DNA of 64,000 bases from JAIBJN01 sp963842305. Lineage in GTDB: Bacteria; Actinomycetota; Thermoleophilia; Gaiellales; Gaiellaceae. Numbering within the stretch: position 1 is the first letter of the stretch; the number at the start of each line of letters is the position of its first letter. The stretch lies in contig CAWJFW010000002.1 of the NCBI GenBank assembly GCA_963842305.1, forward strand, positions 682,001 to 746,000, written 5' to 3'. Made by a program: the position numbers and the translations under genes. Below the pieces are notes generated by a model. It made no database searches. It was given only the letters and a program-made list of their open reading frames with translations, and was not told the DNA's origin. Below, in pieces: positions 50,826 to 59,096 of the stretch.

Positions 50826-51594
50826 GTGCCCCATCTGCGGGGCGGCCGTGGCCGCCGAGTCCACTGTGTGCGACGAGTGCGGGTCCCCACTTACGCCCTC
50901 GGGCAAGCTCGAGCTGTACCTGCGGAAGTACTCGCCGGCGCGGGACCTCGGGCTCCTGGCCGGCCTCGCCCTGGCCGGGGCGGGGATCGTGCTGGTCGCG
51001 GTGGAGCAGTGGCTGTGGGCCATTCTCGCCCTCGTGCTCGCCGCGGTCGTCTTTCTCGTCCGCTGGGAGGCCGGCCGGCGTCGCACCGCGACGGCTTTCG
51101 CGAGGCTCTCCGCCCAGCGTCGTGTGGTTGGTGCGCGCTCGCGGGGGCAGATCGAGCTGTTCCGTCTCCGGCGGGAGCTGGCCGAGCTCCAGGCCGAGCG
51201 CAGTCAGGGCTACCAGGATCTCGGACGCGCTACGCACGCCGGCGACGACGCTGCCGCGAGCGCCGCGACGGCCCACGTGAACGATGTCCTCTCACGCATC
51301 GAGGCCAAGGAGGCGGAGGTCGCCGTGCTGCTCGAGGAGATGCGGGAGCGCATTCGCCGCGCGCAGGCCGAGAGGGCCACGGACACACTCGGCACGAATC
51401 CCACCGGGGAAGCCGAGGTTCCGGAGCCGTTTCCGCCTCCCGACGAGGGGACCCCACCCGAGCCGGCGCGCGTGCCCGAGCCGTTTCCTCAGCCGGTTCC
51501 GGAGCCGTCTCCGGACGATCCACTTCCGGAGCCGGAGCATCCGCCGGCGCCGGAGACGAGGCGTCGAAAGGCGTCCCGAACATCGAACACCTGA
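50812..51594 (+). CDS. Zinc-ribbon membrane protein with coiled coil and Pro/Glu tail
   Basis: 260 residues. The N-terminal zinc ribbon has CPICGAAV and CDECGSPL. Two membrane helices (LGLLAGLALAGAGIVLVAV and WLWAILALVLAAVVFLVRW) follow, then a charged coiled coil (ELFRLRRELAELQAERSQG), and a C-terminal repeat tail rich in PEPFPxP. AGAAGAGAT before the ATG. Cotranscribed with the cytochrome genes. Function unknown; a membrane-tethered scaffold is conceivable. Confidence 0.7.
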   Translation: MPVVECPICGAAVAAESTVCDECGSPLTPSGKLELYLRKYSPARDLGLLAGLALAGAGIVLVAVEQWLWAILALVLAAVVFLVRWEAGRRRTATAFARLSAQRRVVGARSRGQIELFRLRRELAELQAERSQGYQDLGRATHAGDDAAASAATAHVNDVLSRIEAKEAEVAVLLEEMRERIRRAQAERATDTLGTNPTGEAEVPEPFPPPDEGTPPEPARVPEPFPQPVPEPSPDDPLPEPEHPPAPETRRRKASRTSNT

Positions 51595-51707
51595 TCGTGT
51601 TGGAGGCGCACGGCGACCGGGAGCCGTGCTACAACAAAGGCCGTTCGAGTTCGAAGACCCCCGGTGGGGAGCGCAGGGAGACCTGCATTCTTGCCGAAAT
51701 CGTTCCG

Positions 51708-52907
51708 GTGGTTGACGCTCGCCGCATCTGCCTCGTCGCAGCGCTTTTTACCGCGCTTTTCGCGCTGGCGGTCCCAGCGGCACTCGGACAGTCGGCGTCC
51801 GACCGGAAGGCGGATCTCGATCGCCGGATCTCCGGCCTTCGCCAGGACATCGCCGACGCGAAAAGCAAGGAGGGTGCGCTCACCTCGGACATCGAGGCCG
51901 CGAATCAGCGGATCGACGCTCTCGGCGGCGACATCGGCTCGCTCACCGCGCTCATCGACGACCTCCAGTCCGAGCTCGACGCGCACCGGGGCCGCCTCGA
52001 GCAGTTGAAGGAGAAGGTCGAGGACCAGACCGCGGGGATCATCCACCTCGAGAGCGAGTTCGCGATCGCGCAGGCCCGGCTCGAGGAGCGGCTCATCGAG
52101 CTCTACCAGAGCGAGGACACCGACGCGTTCGGGATCCTCCTCCAGGTCCAGAGCCTCGGCGACCTCGTCGACCAGTTCGAGTACTTCGAGTCGATCGGGC
52201 GCCAGGACCAGGCGATCGCGGAGCAGATCCAGACCCTCCGGGACGAGCTCAGGGTCGCGCGCGAGCAGACACGGCTGACGAAGGTCGAGGTCGCCGACGA
52301 GACTCAGGTCCTCGCCCGCAAGACCGCGGAGCAGGTCGCCGCCAGGGAAGCTCTCGTCGCGCGCCAGAACGCGCTCGCGGCCGCGAGGGACAGCCGCGCG
52401 AGCGTCCTCGCCTCGGTCCGGTCGAACCGCCACCAGGCCGAGGAAGACGTCGAGGCCATGGCCGCCGAGAGCGCGAAACTCGCGGCGCAGATTCAGGCCT
52501 CGAGCGGTGGCTCGGGCGGGGGCTCGACCGGCGACGGATCGTCGTCGAGCGGCTTCATCTGGCCGGTCAGCGGAGTCGTGACGAGCGGCTTCGGCTGGCG
52601 GTGGGGGCGCATGCACGAAGGAATCGACATCGCGGCGCCGTTGGGAACACCCATTCGCGCCGCGGCTGCAGGGCGGATCATCTTCGCCGGCGTCATGAGC
52701 GGCTACGGGAACATCACGATCATCGACCACGGAAACGGCCTCGCGACCGCATACGCGCACCAGTCCTCCTTCGCCCTGAGCGGCGGCTCGGTCTCGCAGG
52801 GCACGGTCATCGGTTACGTCGGCATGACCGGCAACTCGACCGGGCCGCACCTCCACTTCGAGGTGCGTGTCAACGGGAGCCCTGTCGACCCGATGGGCTA
52901 TCTGTAG
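51708..52907 (+). CDS. Secreted M23 peptidoglycan peptidase with EnvC-like coiled coil
   Basis: 399 residues: a signal peptide (LVAALFTALFALAVPAALGQ), a long coiled coil over ~35-260 (RKADLDRRISGLRQDIADAK and on), a Gly/Ser linker, then the M23 domain. The zinc motif is MHEGIDIAAPLG (HxxxD), GLATAYAHQS is the second, and GPHLHFEVR gives HxH. It cleaves cell-wall crosslinks or activates amidases. The GTG at 51708 is the best start but lacks a strong ribosome binding site. CTACAACAAA at about 51630 may be a -10 region. Confidence 0.9.
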   Translation: MVDARRICLVAALFTALFALAVPAALGQSASDRKADLDRRISGLRQDIADAKSKEGALTSDIEAANQRIDALGGDIGSLTALIDDLQSELDAHRGRLEQLKEKVEDQTAGIIHLESEFAIAQARLEERLIELYQSEDTDAFGILLQVQSLGDLVDQFEYFESIGRQDQAIAEQIQTLRDELRVAREQTRLTKVEVADETQVLARKTAEQVAAREALVARQNALAAARDSRASVLASVRSNRHQAEEDVEAMAAESAKLAAQIQASSGGSGGGSTGDGSSSSGFIWPVSGVVTSGFGWRWGRMHEGIDIAAPLGTPIRAAAAGRIIFAGVMSGYGNITIIDHGNGLATAYAHQSSFALSGGSVSQGTVIGYVGMTGNSTGPHLHFEVRVNGSPVDPMGYL

Positions 52908-52912
52908 GAGGC

Positions 52913-53539
52913 CTAGCGCTCGGCTGCGAGCCGAAGGCCGAGCGCGACGAGCACGGTGCCGGTGACGGCCTCGACGGCCCGCTTCACGCCGGTCCGGCGC
53001 AGGAAGCCCTGCGCACGGGAGACGATCACGGCATAGGCGGTCAGCCAGAGCAGGGTCATCGTGCAAAAGAGCAGGCCGAGCAGGAGCAGCGGCAGGAACG
53101 CCGGCTCATCGGACGGGACGAACTGCGGGAGAAGGCTGGGGAAGAAGGCAGCCATCTTCGGATTTCCCAGATTGCTGACGAGGCCCTGGCGGGCGGCGAC
53201 CCGCGGCGGGAGGGACGGACCCTCGCGTCCAGCGGAGATCTCGCGCGAGCCTCCGCTCCAGGCGGCTCTCAGCGTCTGCACGCCCAGGTAGACGAGATAT
53301 GCGGCACCGACGAGCCGCACGGCCGCGAAGGCGGGCTCTGAGGCGAGCAGAAGGGCGACGACGCCGAGGCTCGTCGCCAATGCCCAGACGGCCTGGCCGC
53401 CCACGACGCCGAACGCGGTGGCGAAGCCGCCGGTGCGGCCGCCGAGGAGAGTGTTCCGGATCGTCAGGGCCGTGTCGGGGCCGGGCGTCACGATCACGAG
53501 GACGGCGACGCCGAGAAAGCCGATCAGCTCGGCCGGCAT
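52913..53539 (-). CDS. LysE/RhtB family amino-acid exporter
   Basis: 208 residues with six membrane helices. ELIGFLGVAVLVIVTPGPDTALTIRNTLLGGRTGG is the LysE family start with the conserved TPGPD. KAAYLVYLG-like VGAAYLVYLGVQTLR and NLGNPKMAAFFPSLLPQF follow. It exports amino acids or homoserine-lactone-like compounds; specificity unknown. Convergent with the M23 peptidase gene. Confidence 0.93.
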   Translation of the reverse strand: MPAELIGFLGVAVLVIVTPGPDTALTIRNTLLGGRTGGFATAFGVVGGQAVWALATSLGVVALLLASEPAFAAVRLVGAAYLVYLGVQTLRAAWSGGSREISAGREGPSLPPRVAARQGLVSNLGNPKMAAFFPSLLPQFVPSDEPAFLPLLLLGLLFCTMTLLWLTAYAVIVSRAQGFLRRTGVKRAVEAVTGTVLVALGLRLAAER

Positions 53540-53548
53540 GGCCCGAGA

Positions 53549-54055
53549 CTACTCGTCCGTGACGCGAACGTCCGGGAGGCCGCGATACCGCTCGTTCAGG
53601 TCGAAGCCGTACCCGAGGAAGAACTGATCGGGGATCGTGAAGCCGACGTAGCGCATCGGCAGGTCGTCGACGAGCCTGCGATATGGCCGATCGAAGAGCG
53701 TGCAGATCGCGATGCTGCCCGGGTCGCGGAGCTTCAGGGTCTTCACGACGTAGTTCAGCGTCATCCCGGTGTCGACGACGTTCTCGACAAGGAGCACGTC
53801 GCGGCCGGTGATCGGGAGGTCGAGGTCCTTGAGCAGGCGAATGCGCGTGCGTCCGCCGAGGTCGCCGCCGTAGCCGGCGAGGACGAGGAAGTCCATCGAG
53901 TGGGGGATCGTCACGGCCCGGGCCAGGTCCGACGCGAAGACGAAAGCGCCCTTGAGGACGGTGACGAGCACGAGGTCTCGAGCGGCGTAGTCGCGGGCGA
54001 TCTCGGCGCCGAGCTCCTCGACGCGCGCCGCGAGCTCCCCCCGGGAGAGATACAC
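53549..54055 (-). CDS. hpt: Hypoxanthine phosphoribosyltransferase
   Basis: 168 residues. ELAARVEELGAEIARDYAAR, VTVLKGAFVFASDL (PPi loop), DFLVLAGYGG, and the PRPP-binding motif VLLVENVVDTGMTLNYV, then IPDQFFLGYGFDLNERYRGLPDV at the C-terminus. It converts hypoxanthine or guanine plus PRPP to IMP or GMP in purine salvage. Asn replaces the second acidic residue of the usual VEDIxDTG. The start is GTG at 54055. Confidence 0.93.
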   Translation of the reverse strand: MYLSRGELAARVEELGAEIARDYAARDLVLVTVLKGAFVFASDLARAVTIPHSMDFLVLAGYGGDLGGRTRIRLLKDLDLPITGRDVLLVENVVDTGMTLNYVVKTLKLRDPGSIAICTLFDRPYRRLVDDLPMRYVGFTIPDQFFLGYGFDLNERYRGLPDVRVTDE

Positions 54056-54072
54056 CTCGCCGGGGCGAGGCT

Positions 54073-54432
54073 CTACGTAACGAGGTTCAGGCCGTATTTC
54101 TGCCCCAGCCGCTCGAAGTCGCGTCGTGTGAAGAGCTTGACCTTGATGTCGGGGTACCGCTCGCGAAATTTTCGGATCTTGCGGTTCTTCCGCGTGACGA
54201 GCGACTGCTTCATCACCGTGACCTCAAGGTAGAGCTCCTGTTCGGGAAGGTAGAAGTCGGGCGTGAAAGCCTCGACGACTCGTCCCTCGTCGTCCGTCTC
54301 GAGCGGGAACGAGTGGGGCTCGTACTCCCACTGAATCCCGTGGTAGTCAAGGAGGCGGGCGCACTTGACCTCGGCCTCGTTGGCAAAGACGGTCCCGGAA
54401 TACTCCTGGAAATCGCCGCTTTCTGGGCGCAT
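54073..54432 (-). CDS. PD-(D/E)XK-like small nuclease-fold protein
   Basis: About 119 residues from the ATG at 54432; an alternative ATG at 54468 is possible. FANEAEVKCARLLDYHGIQWEYEPHSFPL, FTPDFYLPEQELYLEVTVMKQ and KFRERYPDIKVKLFTRRDFERL form the E...D...ExT layout of restriction-like folds, in which the usual lysine position reads Thr or is shifted to Lys of VMKQ. It is perhaps a DNA- or RNA-processing nuclease. It lies between hpt and the divergent metallophosphoesterase. AGGAGG overlaps the chosen start, so the start is uncertain. Confidence 0.6.
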   Translation of the reverse strand: MRPESGDFQEYSGTVFANEAEVKCARLLDYHGIQWEYEPHSFPLETDDEGRVVEAFTPDFYLPEQELYLEVTVMKQSLVTRKNRKIRKFRERYPDIKVKLFTRRDFERLGQKYGLNLVT

Positions 54433-54493
54433 CCTCCTGAAAAGGTAGCAACGACCTCGGACGACCATCCCTAAGATTCGAATTCCGCTGTCT

Positions 54494-55294
54494 GTGAAGG
54501 GGCAAAGCCTGTTCAAGATCGCGCATTTCTCCGATCTCCACTGCGGATCGCCGTACTTCGTCCCGAACCTCGCCGATCGGGCGATCATGGAGATCAACGA
54601 GCTCGAGCCGGACATCGTCGTCTGCTCGGGCGATCTGACGACGTTCGGCTTCCAGCAGGAGTACGCCGAGGCGAAGGCCTACCTCGACCGCATCGAGTGC
54701 GAACACGTGGTCGTCGTCCCCGGCAACCACGACTCGCGCAACGTCGGGTACATCCACTTCGAAGAGCTGTTCGGCGAGCGGAGGCGCACGCTGCACGTGG
54801 ACCGCGTCTCCGTCGTCGCCGTCGATTCCTCGGAGCCCGACCTCGACCACGGGGTCATCGGACGGGGCCGCTACCCGTGGATTGAGGAGCAGTTCTCCGA
54901 GCCGGCCGACTTCCGCATCTTCGTCCTCCATCACCACCTGCTCCCGGTGCCCGGCACCGGACGCGAGCGGAACGTCGTGTACGACGCGGGCGACGCGCTC
55001 GAGGTGCTCCAGCACATCGGCGTCAACCTCGTCCTCTCCGGCCACAAGCACGTCCCCTACGCGTGGCGTCTCGAGAACCTCTTCGTCGTGAACGCCGGCA
55101 CGGTCTCGTCGCTCCGCCTCAGAGGCAAGACGCGGCCCTGCTACAACGTCGTCGAGATCGAGGGCAAGCACGTAGACGTCTGGCGCAAGTACCCGTTCCA
55201 CGGACAGGAGCGGATCATCCAGTTCTCCACGGAGACGTTCGAGTACGAGAAGTACACGGCCCGCATCGAGACCGAGCTGACCCGGCGCCCATGA
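54494..55294 (+). CDS. Metallophosphoesterase (CpdA-like), first gene of the cDPG cassette
   Basis: 266 residues with all five calcineurin-type motifs: FSDLHCG (DxH), CSGDLTTFG (GD), VVPGNHDSRN (GNHD), VLHHHLLP (H) and LSGHKHVPYAW (GHxH). It hydrolyses phosphodiesters or monoesters with two metals. Its stop overlaps the start of cDPG synthetase (ATGA), so I infer it may act on cDPG or another cyclic phosphate, but the substrate is not shown. Start is GTG at 54494. Confidence 0.9.
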   Translation: MKGQSLFKIAHFSDLHCGSPYFVPNLADRAIMEINELEPDIVVCSGDLTTFGFQQEYAEAKAYLDRIECEHVVVVPGNHDSRNVGYIHFEELFGERRRTLHVDRVSVVAVDSSEPDLDHGVIGRGRYPWIEEQFSEPADFRIFVLHHHLLPVPGTGRERNVVYDAGDALEVLQHIGVNLVLSGHKHVPYAWRLENLFVVNAGTVSSLRLRGKTRPCYNVVEIEGKHVDVWRKYPFHGQERIIQFSTETFEYEKYTARIETELTRRP

Positions 55295-56586
55295 GAGCCC
55301 TCGCCCTCGTCGACGGAGAGCACTATCCCGACGTGGTCGTCGAGGCGTTTGCGGCGCTGGAGTACGAGGTCGTCGGCGCCGTGCTGCTTGGCGGAACCGA
55401 GAAGCTCCGCGACGGCGTTCCCGACTACGGCGTTCCCCTCTGGAACAACCTGGACGATGCGCTGGTCGAAGTGGACGTGGACGTGGTGGTCGATCTCTCC
55501 GACGAGCCGGTTGCGGATGCACGGCGACGGTTCGGCCTTGCCTCGCGCGCCCTCGCGCGCGGTGTCCCGTACCTCGGGGCCGATTTCAGGTTCGACCCGG
55601 TGCGCTTCGCGCCCTACCCACAGGCGGCGCTCGCCGTGATCGGAACGGGAAAGCGAGTGGGCAAGACGGCCGTTTCGGGGCACGTTGCCCGGCTGCTCTC
55701 CGACTCGCGGGAGGTCGTCGTCGTCGCGATGGGCCGCGGCGGCCCGCCGGAGCCGGTCGTGATGTCGGCTCGGCCCTCGGTCGCCGACCTGCTCGGACTC
55801 TCGCGCTCGGGCGTGCACGCCGCCTCGGATTACCTCGAGGACGCGGTGCTCGCGGGCATCGTCACCGTCGGGGCGCGCCGCTGCGGCGGCGGTCTCGCGG
55901 GGCAACCGTTCGTCACCAATGTCGAGGAGGCGGCGCAGCTCGCCGCCGGGCTCGGCCCGGAGCTCGTCCTCCTCGAGGCGAGCGGTGCCACGATCCCTCC
56001 GGTCGAAGCCGGCGCGAGGATCCTGGTCGCCGGCGCGCACCAGAAGCCCCAGGCGGTCACTGGCCATCTCGGCGCCTACCGTCTCCTCGTGAGCGACCTG
56101 GTCGTCCTCACCATGTGCGAGGAGCCGCTGGCCACGCCCGAGCAGGTCAACGGTCTTCGCCTCGCGATCGCGAGCGTCGATCCGGAGCTGCCCGTGATCG
56201 CCACGGTGCTGCGTCCGCGACCGGTCGAGCCCGTGGTCGGGCGCCGCGTGGCGTTCTTCTCCACAGCACCCGCTGCCGTGCACGGCCGCCTCCGGCAGCA
56301 TCTCGAGCGCGAGCACGGCGCCAAGGTCGTCTTCGTCTCCGGCAGCCTCGCCGACCGGGAAGCGCTGCTGGCCGAGCTCGACAGTCCCGCCGTCGCGGAG
56401 GCCGAGACGTTCGTGACCGAGATCAAGGCCGCTGCCATCGACGTGGTCGCCGAGGTCGCCGAGACGCGCGGGATTCCGGTCGTGTTCGCGGACAACGAGG
56501 TCGTGCCACTCCCCGGCGAGCTCGACCTGGACGGGGCCGTCGTGGCCATTGCGGATGCGGTGCTCGCCGCGAGGGCTCCCGCGTGA
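55291..56586 (+). CDS. cpgS: Cyclic 2,3-diphosphoglycerate synthetase
   Basis: 431 residues. It carries the landmarks of the archaeal enzyme in order: ALVDGEHYPDVVVEA, LLGGTEKL, VVDLSDEPV, the P-loop VIGTGKRVGKTAVSGH (Lys125), VVAMGRGGPPEPVV, GVHAASDYLEDAV, VGARRCGGGLAGQPF, LTMCEEPLATPEQV and VLRPRPVEPVVGRRVAFFST. It forms the intramolecular phosphoanhydride of 2,3-diphosphoglycerate at the cost of ATP. It is flanked by coupled genes on both sides. The family assignment is strong; occurrence in an actinobacterium is notable. Confidence 0.93.
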   Translation: MRALALVDGEHYPDVVVEAFAALEYEVVGAVLLGGTEKLRDGVPDYGVPLWNNLDDALVEVDVDVVVDLSDEPVADARRRFGLASRALARGVPYLGADFRFDPVRFAPYPQAALAVIGTGKRVGKTAVSGHVARLLSDSREVVVVAMGRGGPPEPVVMSARPSVADLLGLSRSGVHAASDYLEDAVLAGIVTVGARRCGGGLAGQPFVTNVEEAAQLAAGLGPELVLLEASGATIPPVEAGARILVAGAHQKPQAVTGHLGAYRLLVSDLVVLTMCEEPLATPEQVNGLRLAIASVDPELPVIATVLRPRPVEPVVGRRVAFFSTAPAAVHGRLRQHLEREHGAKVVFVSGSLADREALLAELDSPAVAEAETFVTEIKAAAIDVVAEVAETRGIPVVFADNEVVPLPGELDLDGAVVAIADAVLAARAPA

Positions 56587-57506
56587 GCACGGACCGTCGC
56601 CCACCCGAAGCGCTCGTCTCCGAGGACGTCCGGCTGCCCTATTCGAAGGGCCTCATGGCCAAGACGCTCATGGGCACGGGCCTTCGCCCGGAACGCGCAT
56701 ACGAGCTTGCGCGGCTGATCGAGGCCGAGCTGGCGCGCGGCCACGAGGAAGCGGCCGTAGGCGCGGACCGCCTGTACGACGTCGCGGCATCCGTTCTCGC
56801 GGAGCACGAGGACGGCGAGGCCGTCCTGCACCTTCGCCGCCTCCAGGCCCTGCGCGAGCTCGATCGGCCGATCGTCCTCCTGGTCGGCGGAGCCACAGGG
56901 ACGGGCAAGTCCACTGTTGCGACCGAGATCGCCCACCGCCTCGGGATCACGCGCGTGACCTCGACCGACACCGTCCGGCAGACGATGCGCGCCTTCTTCG
57001 CGCGGCGGTTCATGCCTTCCATCCACTACTCGAGCTTCGAAGCCGGCCCGGCGGTGCGCATCCACGAAGGGGAGGAGGTGGACGCGGCGCTGCTCGGCTT
57101 CAAGGAGCAGACGCGGAACGTCCTCGTGGGCGTCAAGGCGGTCATCTCCCGGGCCCTCGAAGAGAGCTACTCGCTCGCGGTCGAGGGCGTCCACCTGGTC
57201 CCGGGCGCCCTCCCGCGCTCCTACGACGGAGCCGTCGTCGTCCAATGCATGCTCGCGATCTCCGACGAGGACGAGCACGCGCGCCATTTCTGGATTCGGG
57301 ACGCTGGATCGCAAGGCTTGCGGCCGATGCAGAAGTACCTGCGCTCGCTGCCCGAGATCCGGGGCATTCAGGACTACCTTCTCGAGCGCGCCGAGAAGGC
57401 CGGCATCCCGGTGGTCGAGAATGCCCGGCTCGAGTCGGCGGTGAACGAGATCATCCACCTGGTGCTGGCCGAGGTCGAGCGCGCCAGCGACCAGGCACGA
57501 GCTTGA
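56583..57506 (+). CDS. 2-phosphoglycerate kinase
   Basis: 307 residues. The N-terminal RLPYSKGLMAKTLMGTGLRPERAYELARLIE is the ATP-cone-like segment of archaeal 2PGK. A kinase P-loop LLVGGATGTGKSTVATEIAHRLGI (Lys109) follows, then TSTDTVRQTMRAFF, SYSLAVEGVHLVPG and the C-terminal MQKYLRSLPEIRGIQDYL. It phosphorylates 2-phosphoglycerate to 2,3-diphosphoglycerate, the substrate of the gene just upstream. The GTG at 56583 overlaps the upstream stop (GTGA). Confidence 0.93.
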   Translation: MSTDRRPPEALVSEDVRLPYSKGLMAKTLMGTGLRPERAYELARLIEAELARGHEEAAVGADRLYDVAASVLAEHEDGEAVLHLRRLQALRELDRPIVLLVGGATGTGKSTVATEIAHRLGITRVTSTDTVRQTMRAFFARRFMPSIHYSSFEAGPAVRIHEGEEVDAALLGFKEQTRNVLVGVKAVISRALEESYSLAVEGVHLVPGALPRSYDGAVVVQCMLAISDEDEHARHFWIRDAGSQGLRPMQKYLRSLPEIRGIQDYLLERAEKAGIPVVENARLESAVNEIIHLVLAEVERASDQARA

Positions 57507-58477
57507 GCGGCGGAAACGATCGGTGCCGATGTGAGGCCTACGCGGCCGTCACTGAGCGCGCAGCGCTTGCGGGAGCGCGCTGGCTCGGACGCGGGGACGT
57601 AAAAGGGGCGGAGGAGTCGGCTACGACCGCGATGCGAGAGGGTCTGGACGCGCTCGAGATCACCGGCCGTATCGTGGTCGGGGGCGACGAGGAGGCCGAC
57701 GTGCTCGCCACCGGCGGCACGGTCGGGAGCGGCGGCCCCGAGGTCGATCTGGCGGTCGACCCGCTCGAGGGCCGAGCAGTCGTCGCGCGCGGCGACTACG
57801 GCGCGATGTCCATGATCGCGTCCGGGGAGTCCGGCTCCTTCCCGAGCCTCCCGCAGATGTACATGCGCAAGATGGCGGTCGGACCCGTCGCCCGGGGCCG
57901 GATCGACCTGCAGAAGTCGATCGGCGACAACGTCGCGGCGATCGCCGACGCCTACGGCCGGCGGCCGGCCGACATCACGGCGATCGTCCTCGACCGTCCG
58001 CGCCATCACGATCTGATCGAGGAGATCCGGGCGGCAGGCGCTCGCATCAAGCTGATCCAGGACGGCGACGTCACCGCGTCGATCACCGCAGCCGTGCGCG
58101 GCACGAACGACCACCTGGCAGTCGGGATCGGCGGTGCCCGCCAAGCCGTTCTCTCGGCTGCCGCCCTTCGCTGCCTCGGCGGCGAGCTCCAGGCGCAGTT
58201 CTGGCCGACCTCGCGAAGCGAGATCGAACAGGCGCAGGAGTACGGGATCGACGACATCTACAAGGTCTTCGAGACGGACGAGCTTGCTCCGGGCGAGGTG
58301 ATCGTCGCCGCCACGGGGGTCACGAACGGCGACCTCTTGCGGGGCGTGCGGTACCTGACCGACAGCGCCCGCTCCCACTCGCTAGTCCTGTGCACGCGCC
58401 ACAACTGGGTGCGCTTCGTCGACGGGATCCACTTCTTCGCACGCGAGCGGCGCGAAGAAGTGCGCCTCCTCGGGTAG
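57503..58477 (+). CDS. GlpX-like (class II FBPase family) protein with altered active site
   Basis: 324 residues from a TTG that overlaps the kinase stop (TTGA). The family frame is clear: YAAVTERAALAGARWLGRGD, VDLAVDPLEG, MYMRKMAVGPVARGRIDL, IVLDRPRHHDLIEEIR, IQDGDVTASI, GIGGARQAVLSAAALRCLGG and VIVAATGVTNGDLLRGV. Compared with E. coli GlpX, Glu57 of GEGE is Gly (VVGGDEE, residues 58-64) and the catalytic Thr90 of DPIEGT is Arg91 (DPLEGR). FBPase activity is therefore doubtful; a changed substrate or regulatory role in cDPG metabolism is possible. Confidence 0.88.
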   Translation: MSGGNDRCRCEAYAAVTERAALAGARWLGRGDVKGAEESATTAMREGLDALEITGRIVVGGDEEADVLATGGTVGSGGPEVDLAVDPLEGRAVVARGDYGAMSMIASGESGSFPSLPQMYMRKMAVGPVARGRIDLQKSIGDNVAAIADAYGRRPADITAIVLDRPRHHDLIEEIRAAGARIKLIQDGDVTASITAAVRGTNDHLAVGIGGARQAVLSAAALRCLGGELQAQFWPTSRSEIEQAQEYGIDDIYKVFETDELAPGEVIVAATGVTNGDLLRGVRYLTDSARSHSLVLCTRHNWVRFVDGIHFFARERREEVRLLG

Positions 58478-58487
58478 CCTTCGTTCC

Positions 58488-58787
58488 ATGCCGAGCCGCG
58501 AAGAGGTCATCGATGCGCTGCGGGTCGTCGAGGATCCCGAGCTCGGGATGGACATCGTCGAGCTCGGCCTCCTCTACGACGCCGAGATCGAAGGCCCGAA
58601 GGTGCATGTCACGTACAGCCTCACGTCGATGGGCTGCCCGGTCGGCCCGATGATCGAGCAGCAGATCCAGGAGGTCGTCGAGAGCATCGAGGGCGTCGAG
58701 CAGGTCGAGACAGAGCTGACGTGGGAGCCGCCCTGGAGCCCCGAGCGGATGTCCGACGACGCGAAGTTCGTCCTCGGCTTCGGCTAG
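58488..58787 (+). CDS. MIP18/DUF59-family Fe-S assembly protein (SufT/PaaD-like)
   Basis: 99 residues. EEVIDALRVVEDPELGMDIVELGLLYDAEIEG, then VTYSLTSMGCPVGPMIEQQI with the conserved Cys, and LTWEPPWSPERMSDDAKFVLGFG. It helps Fe-S cluster maturation or transfer. It starts 10 bp after the GlpX-like gene and is probably cotranscribed. Confidence 0.92.
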   Translation: MPSREEVIDALRVVEDPELGMDIVELGLLYDAEIEGPKVHVTYSLTSMGCPVGPMIEQQIQEVVESIEGVEQVETELTWEPPWSPERMSDDAKFVLGFG

Positions 58788-58880
58788 CCAGCGGTTAGCG
58801 CCCGGCAGACTCGACTTTCGGCGAGTGGGGACACGCCGTTCGACGGTGGGTCGCCTCCCGCTCCTGCGCCAGACTTAGGC

Positions 58881-59087
58881 ATGGGCGATCGGACAGAGGT
58901 CAGGCGGTCGGGGCGGCTTCAGGAGGCGGCGCAGGTGCGACGGTGGCGGAAGTCGCAGCTGATCGCCCTCGGCTTCAGTACGAAGGATGCCGTCGTCCTG
59001 ACGAGAGCACCGGTCGATCTCGGCGAGGCACGTAGGCTGGTCGCCTCCGGGTGCCCGCACGACGTCGCGCGGCGCATCCTCCTGTAG
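58881..59087 (+). CDS. Small hypothetical protein
   Basis: 68 residues, basic and helical: QEAAQVRRWRKSQLIALGFST, then AVVLTRAPVDLGEARRLVASGCPHDVARRIL. The C-terminal half resembles short DNA-binding-like helices seen in actinobacterial small proteins, but no family is recognised. Convergent with the dehydrogenase gene. Confidence 0.6.
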   Translation: MGDRTEVRRSGRLQEAAQVRRWRKSQLIALGFSTKDAVVLTRAPVDLGEARRLVASGCPHDVARRILL

Positions 59088-59096
59088 ACCGGGCCG

